From Drosophila pseudoobscura (Eukaryota > Arthropoda > Insecta > Diptera > Drosophilidae), in the NCBI RefSeq assembly GCF_009870125.1, contig NC_046681.1, positions 6,895,001 through 6,959,000 of the forward strand: a stretch of DNA of 64,000 nucleotides. Direction: 5' to 3'. Each line of letters begins with the position of its first letter. Within the stretch, counting starts at the first letter, position 1. Under the pieces are notes generated by a model. The model made no database searches, was not told where the DNA came from, and saw only the letters and a list, made by a program, of their open reading frames with translations. Shown here piece after piece: positions 11,445-25,500 of the stretch. Made by a program: the position numbers and the translations under genes.

Positions 11445-14400
11445 CTAGCTTGTACTTCGCTTCTCCCTGATTTATTTATTTGGTTGGGTCTCACTAATTT
11501 TTATTTGCTTGCAATTTCCAGCTCTCTTGCCAACTCGTTCGACCCCGCAACATAATTGCTGGCAAAAGTAAAGAAAACAAAACGGAATTGGGCTCAGGGC
11601 GAAAGTGTAGTACGAGTATGCCGCCTTAAATGGGTCTGGGCCATTAAATTGTTTGGCTGATGAATCTCATTTGAGACTTTTGTAGTTTTTCGGAGTCTAA
11701 CGATTTCTAACGATATCAAGCGGGGGTATACAGTTTAATGGGTGATCCGTGAGAGCTATTCAAAGAAAGATAATCGCCGAAAGCTGCTCAATTAACAATT
11801 AACCATGCTTATGTCGAGCAGATCAAACCAGATTCATTTATAGATTCATAGAAAAGACTCTGGGTACTCGTATATTGAATGCAATGCCTCGTCTTTATGG
11901 CTTTCCTTAAAAGTAAGCATTCTTCTAAACAAGCCAATTATGTTCTCACAATTCAGTTGAATATTTAACCAAACTATTTTTGACTTTCCCAAGCTTCTCT
12001 TTTCGAAGAATTTTCACTTTGGATTCCCAAGAGGGGAGTCCCTTCGCCTGCCTTCGCCTGCAGTTCAGTGCCCCACAGAAGATCTCATTTCACTATCAAA
12101 CCTCTAAGCCGTATCCAGCTGTGTCCGATTTTAGAGAGCCGACCCCAGCCCCTCTAGCCACTTCCATAAAAATAAATGATATACTCGTAGGCAGGGGCAA
12201 CGGCAAAGGCAACGGCAACGGCAACAGAGACATCCACAACAGAGACGGCAGACAATGGAACGTTTTACTAACTTAATTCTACATCTCGCATCAATCAAGA
12301 CCCCAACACACCAACACACGCGCACATGTGTGTGCATGTAGGTGCAACATAATTATATGATTAATAAGCCCCATTGTGAGTGTTCGAGTGAGTGTACGAG
12401 TGAGTTGGGTGAGCATGAAAATGAAAGTGCTGTCGATAGAGTGGGGATGGGTGGGCCCAGAGTGAAGAGCCGAGACGGGGAAGGCAAAGCGATGATCGCC
12501 GAGCATGCGGATTGCAATTTGCCGTTGCACTCTTCGAATTTTCTTCTACATCCCGCAATACTCGTGCGGAGGCCCGTTATGGTGGAGATATGGCTACGGC
12601 TATGGCACCCCAGGGAGTTTCCATTGTTTGCTTTTAATTTTCGACGTGCGATCGCAGAGATGTGTAGCGCAGAGAAGTGCAATTAAACGCGGGCAAATTG
12701 CTTCGCGATCACTCATCTAGCGGCTCGAAAGAGCCACATACATGCACAGTCTTGTTATTAACACTGTCCAACCTAAACAAGTACAAATTACAGTTTGGTA
12801 TTGGCACGACATATTGAATATTCAGCGCAATCTGTTCTAATGGGAGGGTGATAAAAGGGAGTACTATAAATGCCACTTCCATCTATCTGTCCATCTAAAT
12901 ATGTTAATCTGCAGGGACTCTTTAACCTTCGATCTCCTTAGATTCGGTGCTTTTATATGCTGCACACTGTTAATATTTGGCCTGCTGAAAGTTGGTGTCA
13001 ACTGGGCTTTCGTTGGACATTAATAACTCCGGTCCATACGTACGAGTATAATACCCGGCGCTTTGTCTCGTCTCGTCTCTAATGCATGCATGCTTTGGAG
13101 GTAATTAGGGTCACCTGAGAGCCGACAGAGATGGAGCAGCACTCGGCTACCATATGGGTGGTTTGACTCCGGGCCAAAAGTTCCGTCAACTGGCAGCTGA
13201 CAAATGTCAGAGCAGAGAGGCAGCCTCGTGAACGGGCTAAACCTTTTTTAATAGTCATGCCCTATAAATATATACATATGTATGTAAATACGTCGACATA
13301 CCTCGAATGTATGTGGCAGCAGCCAGGGGAGAGTAGATCCAGATCCAGATCCACATCCAGTTCCAGCACTCAGTCGGTTCAATCAGATGCCAGAAAAACT
13401 TTGCATGGCCCGTGAATTGGGTTAGAAGCATCGCGTTGCACAGCCATGGATGGAATTAAGTTATCGATGCCAAATGCCAGTTGCCAGATCGAGATGGAGA
13501 TGGACGCGGAGATGGGGCTGCTGCGAATGTGCTGAAACCGTGCTAATGCTAAGGAGGGTATCGATGATGGGTCTCTCTGTCTTCATTTCGCTTTGCTTCT
13601 TCACGATACCCGAACATCATCGAGATGACGAGCTGTCGGTGCGATGCGATGGCCAATGTGGGTCGCCACTGGAGCGTTGATTTGCCACTTCTGGCAGCGT
13701 GTCATACGTGTATAGCTCTAAAATTGAGACATACTCGTAGGCATTGACTGGAGTTTGTGTACGAGTCTCCCCGAGGAACGAGGCAACATCGATCTGATCA
13801 GCTGCCACCAGCTTTCGGAGCGAGAATCGATCTGACAAAATGGCTCAAGCCACTCCGTAATGGCTCATCGACTGCCAGAGGCCTGCGATCGTCGAGGCAG
13901 GCAGCTCTGTATAATTAAATGCTTGCTAAGTAAAAACTATAATCAAAACATACTTTGATTCCCTCGCCTTGATCAGGGGTTTGCTGAGAGATGCTTATTA
14001 TGCCGGACAAGGCAAAGAATAGATTAGTTAAGGTACAATTATAAATAATAATAATATGCAACTCTTGTAGTGCGTATAAAATCGTAGAAAATATGCCCTG
14101 ATTATTACTACAAGAAGAAAAGTGTTGATTACTAATTGGAAAGTTATTTAGCAAAGCCCTTTCTCCCTGCCGGCGGCTTCCGTTTCCCACCAAGCCAGTC
14201 CCAATCCCAATATAATCCAAGTAAAAGCCACAAGGGGATCAAATTCGGATTTAAATGAAATTGAATATTCGAATATTCATATGCAAATTTCACACAACAA
14301 ACAGAAGCAAATTGAGAGCCACAATTAATTGGCACCGGGAGACGTTAAGGGGGGAATGGCAGGCAGTGCTCTCCGTCTCTGTGTGGCTACGTGGCCCCAC

Positions 14401-15971
14401 CAAGTAGTAACAATAGTTAGGCCAAATTAAACAAGCCATAACACACATCTGGTGTATGTACATATGTATATGTGTGTACATGAATATTCAGTGCGGTTGA
14501 TTGCGGTTGCAAATTATAATTTCAATTTCGAGCCAGGGTCGGGTCGGGAAAAGTTACCCAGCCCCGACCAAGTCTCAGATGGCACTGGGATGGCGTTCGC
14601 GGACGGGTCTGACTTGGCTGACATCCCATGGCAGCGTTGAAAATCGGCCAACCAACGAGCCATGTGGATTATTCAGAGCGGCGGTGGGCCTCTTAAGACT
14701 TTAAGCCATAACCGAAAGGCTGGGACCCAGTGCGATAATTTCAGTTTTATTTTTCTTGCCTCGCGGGGGATCTAATACAGACAACGGAGGACCCGGCATT
14801 GGGCTGCTGCACGCAGAAAAAAACATGCTATAAAAAAAATTCAATTTTTGAATAATTTTCAGAAGAAAAGCAACACGGCTTTTATGTCTTTTAAATTGGC
14901 CGTAAACTTTAGAATTTCTGATTTGGTAAAAGCAAACCATCATGCGAGCATGGGGCATCCCCTCCTCTCTCTACGTGTAGGCCTATGTAATCGCCAGGTA
15001 AGTAGTAATTGCTAATTACTAATAATTTAATAGTTGGAAAATATGAAGCCGAACAGCAGCGCTAATGATCGTCATTAAGTCGGCCCAGGGGCCCACCATC
15101 ACCAACGTCATCTTCAACCATTTGGCTAAGCAGCTGCAATAAGTCTTGCTAACAGGCCGAGGGCTGGAGGAGGTGGAGGCTCGACAAATGCCACTGGATA
15201 GGAAAGGGAAGGGAAGGGTGGCCGGTGCAGATTGCATGCGAAAACTTCCGCAAGTCTTCACATCCGCTGCCTCACGACGCGGCCACAACACAGAGGGCAA
15301 GGCGAGGCAAGGCAAGTCCAACGTTTCTTCACACCCAAGTTCCACGGCCCCAGGAAGTGGAAGTGACACATTCCAAGCCGATCAGCCAGCCAGCCAGCCA
15401 GACAACCAGACAGACCGACTAGCGCTTGCATTGTTCTCAAATCCTTACTGACATACTGAATTTGTTTCGCCAGCATTGTCTTGGTGTTGGTCTTGGTCTT
15501 GGTCTTGTCTAACGCTTGCTGTTCATTTGTCGCCAGCTGCCTCAACCGTTGCATTTGCCGCTGAGTGATTGCAATCTCATTATGTTCGTCAGTAGTCCGA
15601 CATGGACCTCCACACAGACGGCAGACAGAAGACACTAGACGGAGATGGAGATGGAGGAAGCAGAGCAGAAAAACCTGCCTGAAAGGCATTCCAAATTATG
15701 CAGTAAAATTGTCAAAGATGCCGTGGCGTGTATACATTGTTTTACACTTGTTAAATCATTGTCATTCTTCAGATTTGGTTTAGTTTAGTTTCCGTTTTTT
15801 TGCTGTTTATGTGGGCTCCGATTACCATCTGGATCCGCGACGCGCCTCGTTAGAAGACTGGCTCGATGTGGAAATCCCTCGCAGTACAGTACATATGGGT
15901 TCATTAAGACGCACTTAAAGCCACTGTTTCAATGTTTATCGTCGTGTATATTATTCAGTAAATGTTCTACG

Positions 15972-15977
15972 TTTAAT
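15972..15977 (-). terminator. Candidate variant polyadenylation signal (ATTAAA) for the coiled-coil form of RtGEF
   Basis: ATTAAA on the gene strand lies about 620 bases after the stop at 16600. I saw no AATAAA closer, so this is the best available 3' end. Confidence 0.3.
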
Positions 15978-16599
15978 GTGTAAATACAACTTCTGTTGAG
16001 CGTTGTTTCAGAACTCGCTTAATTCGAATACTAAACTATTGGCACATTTTCAGAATTTTCATATTGAATTTCCATATATAGAAAAGCTGGCATGCAAACG
16101 AAAAGTGCAGATCAAACTGGGACTATCTATCATAGCTTATACGAGCAACATGGATCGCTGCGATGTTCAGAGTTGGCATCTTACAGTGTTAATGCTGATT
16201 AGCTCTAGTCTATAAATGGGTGTACAATCTTAGTACGAGCACACACCCAAGTCGATAGATATTTTAGGAGTAGGTGGTATGCACACGACGGTAGCTGCTG
16301 CCTAGCATAACATTTGTTCACATACAGTTTGCGTATTGTCCGTTCACGAATAAATATACATTGAATATAGATATAGGTATGCGATGTACGATATATACGA
16401 TTCACAAAGTCCATTGGTAGATACTATTTTTGGTACACACTCTCCGACTGCCCAGGGGGATGCAAAGTAAAACATTCTTATAGGTTTTAAAATTTAAAGC
16501 TAGGTAGAAGCGGCGGCGGGATTTGTTTCATCGGAGTGGGCGAGAGGCCGTGGCTGGGGCCGTGGCTGGGCCGTCCGTCGATGGATGCTACTTGCATAG

Positions 16600-19500
16600 T
16601 CAACACTTGGGGGTGTTGGCCCCGCTGCTCACGCTGCTCGTCTCCAGGTGCTGCATGAGCAGCTGCTGGAGGTCGGCGCGCAGGGCCCGCTCCTCGTTGA
16701 TCTGCAGCTTGATCTGGGACATGTCCTGCTGCATCTGGCGGATGGCGGTCCAGAGCTGGCGCAACGTCGGTGTCATGTCCTCGTTCTCAAGGCCTGCTCG
16801 GTTGTGGGATTTGGATTTGTATTTCAGGTGGATAAAAGAATAAAGAACAAAATATGTTAGTGTTGTGTGATTGGTTGAGGATCGGATCGGATCGAATAAC
16901 GATATATGTATGTATGTAGAAGGGGGTGATAAGTGATACAAATAGATGTCTATGGCTATGTCTATGTATAATGTATACGAGTATGCGTAAATCATAATTG
17001 TAAGCTATCAAAACGGAAATGAAGAAAGTGCTAGGAAGAATTGCTGCTGGTAGCGTATCTTATATCGTACACTATGTAGTTCTGGATCCACAACTCAAAG
17101 CTTGGCTCCCGAATTGCAACATTTGGATCTAGATCTAGTCTAACTACAATACATCAAATTATACTAGGTATATTTCAAAAGTGTATGGAGTGAGTATATG
17201 GAGATAAGTATAAATATTAATGAACAACACACAACAGCCACACAGACAAACAATGGGAGATTCGGCTTGTAAATGAATTTATTCATAATTCGTTTCGTTT
17301 CGTTTTGTTTCGTTTGAATCATCTCACTCGCCTCTCGACTAATATCAATTCAATTCGAGTACAATACAAACGTATAAACTGATTAATAGTAGATTATAAG
17401 GTAGTTCATTTGGTTAGACAACGTTTTCACAAAACACTTACAAATACGTTGGGGAATCCGTTTCGTTTCCCTCGTTTAATAATGCACAACAGTAGGTTAC
17501 TTTGATTTAGTTGCTGGTTTTAGCTATGGCTAAGAGACTTGACTCGGCACAGGGCTCGCCTCTACTTGGAGGCCCCTCAGCGCCTTTGATTACACATTGC
17601 ACGTTCTTTGATTCGAATCATACTCTACGAGTATGCTAGGCAGGTAACGCGACTACACACGAGTACAGGTAATAAATATGTATCTAACTGGGCAGCAGTC
17701 TTCCCATTTTGGTTTAGTACGCACAAACATAAATACGATTACGATTACGAGTAGATGCAAGTGTTTATAGTAGTATAAATATAGTTTACGCTATGGCAAA
17801 GGATAATCTACCCAAGTATACAAATATAGAGCTATAGCAAAACGTGTTCCACTCTCGCATGGCCGTACACAAATACAAAATATAGGATCTAAAGCCGAGG
17901 ACGGAAATATAAAGCCTTTCTGTTCAGCCTAAACCATTTGTTATATAGTTTTGGTGGCAGAAGCCAGAAGCCAGAATCCAGGAACCAGATGCAGCTGCAA
18001 TTGCTGTTGCACTTCAAGTGTCATCCACACAAATGGATGGGATAGCATCCAAGAGCTAGTCTCTATTTCGCTTAGTCTTGTCACGGAGGCGCCCAACTAC
18101 AAGGGGCACACACTCGTATTACAATGTCAGCTAGGGTAAACACACACAAACATTACTCGTAATTAAATATAGACACATCAAGGCGGCGCTTATGGCTAGG
18201 CTAGGACTGGCAAGTAATTTGTACAAACATTTGGTCAAGTGACGAGGAGCAGCCTCGGCTTTCTAACGAATTTTCTCTGGTCTTGTACAAATTAGTTGTC
18301 CGGTTGCTCATTGAAACATTACGATCTAAGGCTAAGGCTAAGGCTTTTGGCATTGAAAGCGTTGAGCAGCCAGTAATCAACTAAAAATAATTAAATATTC
18401 TTCAATTATCGCACACAGAGCGCATTCAAAGCAAAGCTGGGGCAGCAGCTTGAGCTGAAGCTGGAGCCGAAGCAGGCGGCAATGCGGGATGCGAATGCTG
18501 ATGCTGATGCTTATGCTGATTCGGATTCGGATGCAGATGATTGATGAGGCATGCCCCGACCACACAGACTCAGGCCAGACTCAGACGTGGTTGATCTTGC
18601 GCCACTGCTTCATCACAAAATTACCGCAACACCAGCTGCCCGACTGCCGCTTGGTACCGTCAGAGTTCAGCTCCAGGGAGGCCGGACCCGCTCCGTTGCG
18701 CAGCAGTGAGGCACACCCGTGGTCGCCGCGCTCCACGTCGCTGTCGTCCGACCGCTCGGCTCCGGCCAGCTGCGGCGTGCTCCGCTGAAGGGTGCTGGTG
18801 CGCAGGGCCCCGCCGCAGTTCATCAGGTAGCCAGCCCCGTAGCCGGCATAGCGGTGGGAGGTGGAGGTCTCAAAGGATCGGTTCAGCCGCCGGTCGTAGA
18901 GTCCGGGATGGGCAGCGGTTCCATCAGGATTCGGCTTCACAATGGTGGTGGTGCCGCCCGATCTCTGATACGATTGCTGGGCTACTAGCTTGGGGGCGGG
19001 CTTGTTTTTCCTGGGCAACAAGGGCGAAGTGCATACGTTGTCGTAGCCAGAGCCGAAGCCGCTCTTGAGTCGGTTCAGGGACTTCCTGGTGGCCCGCTCC
19101 TCGGACAGAGCCCGCTGGTAGTCCTTGATCGAGGGCGAGCCTCCGCCCGCCCCTGTGATGGAGTAGCGCTGCCCAGGGGCCGCGTTCAGCGAGGAGGACA
19201 CCGAGCTGGAATACAGGTTGAAGTTGTTCGGGCTGGCCTCCCTCCAAATGAACGAGGAGTTCAGGCTTCCTGCCGAGTGCTGACGGCTCTGCTGCTGCTG
19301 CTGCTGTTGATGGTGCTGGTGTTGCTGCTGCTGCTGCTGCTGGTGCTGTGCCTGGTTGAGGTAGGTGGCATTGGCTATGAAAGGCAGCTGAGGATTGGAG
19401 GTCGAGAAGGTCTTGCTCGTTTTCAGCTTGCCGCCGCGTATGGGCAGGCACGGAGTCCAGGGTTGCAAGACTACAGAGGCGTTCGGTTCGGTTTGGTTCG

Positions 19501-22500
19501 GTTCAGGAGTTGTTGGAAAGAGAGAGAGAAAAATGAAGATATTTGAAGAAACGGAAAAACGAAATACCAACAGCGACAACAGGAAGGACGCAGAACCAAA
19601 ACCCAAAAACTAAACACAAATGAAAGGAACCCAGAACGGGGAGCACAATCAGCTTACAACGCCAAAGGAGACAACAGCAAACATACAGACATACGTAGAG
19701 TGTGATAATAAGCATAAGTGGGATGTAAGATGTGGGGATTGTGTAAGGATGGAGGTGGAGACCGAGCCAGGAGAGTGGACAGATACCAGAACCAGATACC
19801 AGCTACCAGGTTGGGGATGAGAACAGAACAGAACATTGGGAAGTACTTTAAGACCATTAATGACAGTTAGTGTGCGGTAATCAGTCGCTCCAAAGAATAT
19901 TAAACCGAAAACCCTGGCTAAACAAGTACTTATACGAGTAATGTGCAACTAGGGGCTTGGATGGATTGGTGGATAGTGTGTGGTGGAGTGAACAGCGATA
20001 TAAATAAATTAAACTAGGGTTTACATAGGTAATGGGATAACAGAAACAGTATTTATTCAATGTGGGAACAAAACAAAACAATCCAAGTTCAAAACTGTAC
20101 AAAAGAATATCAGAGATTTAACAAAAACGTTGGTTCCTCTCTCGCGCAGAGCATCTCCCTCCATATGCGAGTACACGAGTAGCTTAAAACGAAACATTAA
20201 TCGCCAATTGCCAATTCTTCAACTAAAACATTACAAATCAATAGTCTCTCTTAAGTGTTATGTTTGGTTAACAATTTTTGAGCTTAAAAGTAAATTTTCG
20301 CCTAAGCCTAGTACGAGTACAATTGTCGCTTCAATTTGGAAAACTCTTCTTCGTGGTTTAGTGGATAAATTGATGGTTCTTGGTGGTTAAAAAGGAATTA
20401 AATTATACAACTAAAACAGCAAAGTGATAACGATATATTAAGCCATTTAAGTGAGTGTGTGTGTGTGTTTGTGAGGATTGTACAGCTGTGTGTGGTGTGT
20501 GAGTGTGATAAGTAAAATAATTAAGCAATATTCAAACTATTTTTCAATTTAGCTTCTTGCTTCTTCAGCAAGTGATGGTAATTTGTTTGGGAGTTCATGG
20601 CACAACACGGAAAGGTTTACAAAGCTGGCAAAGATGGCTACAGCTTTTCGCTAGATGAGGCACATGTTCGGCGGCCTGCGCCACTTACCCGAGTGTATGG
20701 TGTTCCTGGCGCTGTTCTGATAGGCGGCGCAGTAGGCCTCGAAGACGCGCAGCACCAGGGCATCCTCCTCGAAGGTGGGCTGGTTCTTTCGTCCGCTGCA
20801 GTAGCTGGCCAGGGCGTTGGAGGAACTGCTGCTGCCGCCGCCACTGCCACTGCCACCGCCTCCGCCGCTGGAGGTGTTCAACAAACTGGGGCGCAGCGGC
20901 GGCGTAGGACGCAAACAGCTGATGGTCCAGTTAGCTGAGAATTCAGAGACGACAACCATTAGTGGAACGGATTATTTGGAATCTGCCGGACCGGGCTCAC
21001 CCTTTGTGCTTCCTTTCCTTGCGCTTGGCCCCGCCGTTGTTGCCGCTGCTGCTGCTGCCTGCTGGGCCGCCGGGCTGCCGTCCGTGGCTGGTGCTGGGCC
21101 CGGGGCTGTCTTGCTGCTTGGTGTCTGGGCTGAACTTGATCTGTGGCCGGCCGCCCCCAGATGACTTGGCAGACTTGGTGGTTGTGGTGGATGCAGAAGA
21201 TGTGGTGGAGGCTGAGTGTGCGTGTACTGGTTGTAGCTCAGGTGGTGGTTGAAGGACTGGCTCCGTTTGTGTTGTGACATCGAGTTGGTGGCTGGGGAGC
21301 CCTGCAGGCTGTTGCCCGCGCTGCTGTTCGCGCTCCCGATGCCTGGCGGACCGGACGGCGCCTGCTGACGGCTTCCTGGCTGCGGAGGCAGCAGCAGGCT
21401 GTGGCTCGATGGCGGAGACATCTGCAAAGGAAAGATACACCTCATGAATACTCAACAATAAACAGTAATCAGTCTTTAGATCAGAGGATCAGTCTTGGCG
21501 GAACGGCTGCAATAACAAGAACAACGTACAGGCGGCAAGCAGTCCTGTGGCTGCAGCGAGCAAAGCGCAGCAAGCAAATCGAATCGAATGCGTTTTCTCT
21601 TTTAGAATTTGTGGATCTTTGTGGTGCTGAGCGTTAGATAAATGTTTTGTAATTCGTTTGGCTACAAAGATGGAACCTCAATGCAAAAACATCGCCAAAA
21701 AGTAACATAATTTCTGCAGGGAACTTCTGAATAGGAATGATTAGTGGGCGAATAGGATGGCCCCAGACGAGGTTCTGGTTCACTTCTCCGAGTACTACGG
21801 CCAGCATTCATAGCTATCCAGATATGCAGAATATCCCACAGTATGTTATGCGAACAAGAAACTAGTTTCGGGCCATACACGGGTTAGTCAAGGATGTGAT
21901 GATGAGGAAGCGTTGTGTGGATGCGATCGTAACTTTTGGACGTGCTGCTTTTTGCCAAATGTTTTGTTTGCCGATTCGAGCATTAGGATTTGAGTTTGAA
22001 TGTGGAGGACATGAGAGAGCAAAACGAATTTACAAAACAATCAAACGGAACACGTGCACAAACGCCCGCCGACCAGGCCACCCCACGCATCTCAGTCTCG
22101 GACTGAGACGAGTCGCCGGGCGACCTGGAAGGCAACACATTTCGGTTTGCTTGCCTTCTTCGCCCGCGAAAGCCACGCGCGCCGCACAAATGGGACAGTC
22201 GAGCGAGGAGGAGTAGGCCGGCTCGCTGGCGTACGCCCCGCGAGCGGCGGACAGGCGGGTCGACGGGCAGCTGTTGGTAGGCGCCTCATCCTCGCTGCAC
22301 AGGGGACAGCCAGAGGAGGCGGATGCCGTCGTGGTGGTGGTGTTGGTGGTGCTGGTGGTGCTCCCGTTGTAGTAGTCCACGCAGTTCTGGCACACGGAGC
22401 AGTAGAGGGCTCCCTCACTGTATCCGCTGGCTTCGAAGGAGCAGAAGCAGCTGGAGCACACGGATCCCGAGTCCTTGGAGTCCTTGCTGTCATGCACCGA

Positions 22501-25500
22501 CGGCAGACTCTTGTTGTAGGCGTGGGCTATGCCCCGCACCACCTCCGGGGGCAGCCGCTCCTTCTTCCACCAGTGCGCGTACATCCCAGAGCGAAACGTG
22601 GCCCGTGGCTCCGTGTCCAGCTGCCCCACTGAGCTGGAGCTGATCAGGGGATCGGATCCGTTTGCCGGAGTGGTTCTCGTGGTCTCGTCCATGCTGGAGC
22701 TGCAGGGCAGGAAAATACTCCTGGTATTCACTTGAATCTGCGTTGAGCTGACGACAGATGCATTTTCCCCGGATTCCTTTCGGTTCGTGGGTGTGGTCGG
22801 CTCTTCTGGCAGCTCGTCGACTGTCTCCGCCTCTGCCTCTTCCTGCGTGGCCTCTGGTGTCAGAAACTTCTCCCGGAACATGCCGCACACATCGAAGCGC
22901 TCGGACTCCGCGCTGTCAGGGACATCTTGTCCAGTGGCGGCCATTGGAAAATAGGACTCGGGATTGGGGGGGTCTGGTGAGGCTATGGTGCAGCTTCCAG
23001 CCATGCCGCTGTCACTGGAGCGCGGACTGGGGCACTGGGAGCTCTCGCAGCAGCGGCACTTCGAGTGCAAATGGAGATCTGGATCCCGACGAGGCGGGTT
23101 TGGCGGCGGAGGTCGGTTGGACATCTGCAGAAACTGATAGCTTATGCAGCGTCTAATGGAGTCCCTGCTGCGCTCCGGGTCGGGTTCGCGCTTCTTGGAG
23201 GCGGTCTCGATGCACAGCTCGGTCGTTGAGATGCTCCGCGCCGCCTGATTGGAATCTGTTTGAGGGTGGCCTGACGAGGGACTGTCGCTCTTGTGGGAGA
23301 CCCTCTTATCCGAGTTGAGATTGTGGCTCTGGAAGGGCAGGCTCTCGCGCTGCAGCTGCAACTGCAGTGGACTCTCCAGGGACGCCAGGTCATCGTCGAA
23401 GTTATAGAGCAGCTCCGCCTGCATCTTGTCGGGAGCGGTGAGACACGCAGCGGGAAGATCCAGGGAGCTGGAGTGCACACCGTCCTCTGGCTGCCCATCT
23501 ACGCTCTGGTTCTGCATCTCCTGCCGATCCTTCCACGTGGGCACATAGACCTCTGTGTTCTTCGACAGATTGAACCGGTTGCCCACGAAAATGCTTGGCA
23601 TGCTGTGCCGCTCCGTCGGAGAGGCAGGAAGAGGAACAGGTGCCTCCTGTGCGCCCTGCCCCTGGCTGAGGCTGAGATCATCGGGCATGCTGGCCAGGTT
23701 CTCGCACGCCGTAAAGGCCCCGCCCAGGCGGCCCGCATACATGGAACTGGCGTCGGAGCTCTGCTGCTGAAGGGAGAACTTCGGTAGGAGCATTGGCTCC
23801 TCCTCGACACATCTCGTGATGCTACCGCCGGCGCCCAGCTCCAGGGTGGCCGTGGAAGTGTGAACGCTGGAATTCCGATTCAACGATTTGCGAGCCAGTG
23901 CCCGCAGAGCCCTGGATCCAATGACGAGCGACTCCTTTTTCAGCTCGTTCTGGGCCAGAACCTCGTCGGCATCAAGAGAATCCAGCTTGATGAGATTGAT
24001 GGAGGAACAGTGTCTCCTGTACACCCCTCCATGGTCTACGAAAGTGCCAGTGGAGTTCCAAAGGGAATCGGAATCGTTCCTCTTGTTCTGGTAAAACTGA
24101 ACGTATTCGAACGGATCCGAGTCGCAGGAATGAAGGTACTCGTCATCGAACTCGTCCTCAAAGCTCTCCGAGTCTGTGGGCAACTCAATGGCGTCCTGCC
24201 GCTCCAGCTCCGACTGTCCGGACTGCCCAGACTCCCCCGTTTCCCCGTTTCCATTGAGATCCTTGAGCTTGGCAGCCGCCTTGTGGCAGCGCTTCTTGCG
24301 CAGGGCAATGCGCATGAGATCGATGCTCTGGCGAGCCTGTGGGTACAGCAGCATCTTGACAATCGCACTCCTCAGTCCTCCGGCCCTAACCAGCCTGGCA
24401 AAGTGCGCACTGAGGTTCGCATAGGGCGCCGTGGGCGGATAGTTGCTGGGCGGGAGCGTCGTGCGCACCGGTCGGGCATTGGCCCCACTGGACGGGCTGG
24501 AGTAGTACGCGCAGAGCGAGAACCGCGTGCAGTAGCCACGCGAATCCAGGTGCTGGCTGAGCTGCTCAGTGGCCAAGATTCAGATTTCAGAGTTCAGATT
24601 ACAGGGTTCAGTGTTCAGAGTGGTACAAAATAAATACGAGGTAATCAAGAGCAATCAAGTTCGGTAAAAACTCGTCACTTACGTGCGCCGCATTCAGGTG
24701 CCCCAGAGAGGAGTTGCTCAGGTTGCTCAGCTGCCGCTTGATGCCCATCGGCAGACTGGGGTTGTTGGCGTTCAGCAGCTCCACCCACTTGTTGGCCTCG
24801 CTGGGTCCCTGGCAGACCGCCACTATGCGGTCGATCAGTGGGCTGCTGATCTCGAAGGCGTTCTTGATGGCGTCCGTGTCCTCCAGGCGGTGAACGATGA
24901 TGCCAGTGAGCGGCAGTTTGCCCTGCAGTAAACATCCATCGAGAAATACAGATTACGGACATAGGAAAAACAAAATAGCGATTCCCACCTCGTAGATGAA
25001 GGCGCTCATGCGCTGACTGACACTCAGGATGAGCAGCGTCTGGGGGAACAGCACGAAGTAGCGGTCCCGATGGTCAGCGCCCACGGCCACGCTGCCCATG
25101 TGTATGATGTCGCCCAGAGTACTCAGCTCCTGGCCCTGCCAGCCGCGCACTGGCCCTGTCAGAACCTGCAGCTCCAGCTCCTTCTGACGCCGCGTGGCCG
25201 AGCAGGTGGCCGCAATGTCCTTGTAAACGGCCACACTGCGCTGAGTATCGCCTCGGTCGGGGTGGCTGCTCTCCATGTGCCGCTCCAGCTCCTGCAGCAT
25301 GGCCGAGTACTTGTCCAGCCGCCGGAAGGGCTTCGAGAGGCCCGTGGTGAGGACCAACAGCCCTGGAGTGGCCGCTCCCTGGCGTTCCATGTACTTCTCC
25401 AGGTCATCCCTGGATAAACGAGTATATCAATACATATATGAGTATTGTACTGTTGATCCAGCAAGGATCCACTCACTTGTACTTATCCAATATGACTATG

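Larger units (their letters stand above)
7050..15900. other. Gene-poor interval between two convergent genes
   Basis: About 9 kb lies between the plus-strand membrane gene and the minus-strand RtGEF 3' end. The open frames here are short, not conserved in appearance, and follow simple-sequence runs. I see no tRNA, snoRNA or transposon protein. The contents are AT-rich DNA broken by short tandem arrays of period 5-6, and repeated TACGAGTA-type words. Enhancers or a noncoding RNA cannot be excluded by eye. Confidence 0.5.

Noticed and set aside
18924..19451. A 175-codon second frame in the RtGEF penultimate exon
   Set aside because: It does not join neighbouring exons in phase, and its Ala-rich run is the CAG repeat read out of frame.
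22054..22632. Long plus-strand open frame opposite the RtGEF tail exon
   Set aside because: It mirrors the GC-rich minus-strand coding sequence; the minus frame is the one joined in phase to the PH exon.
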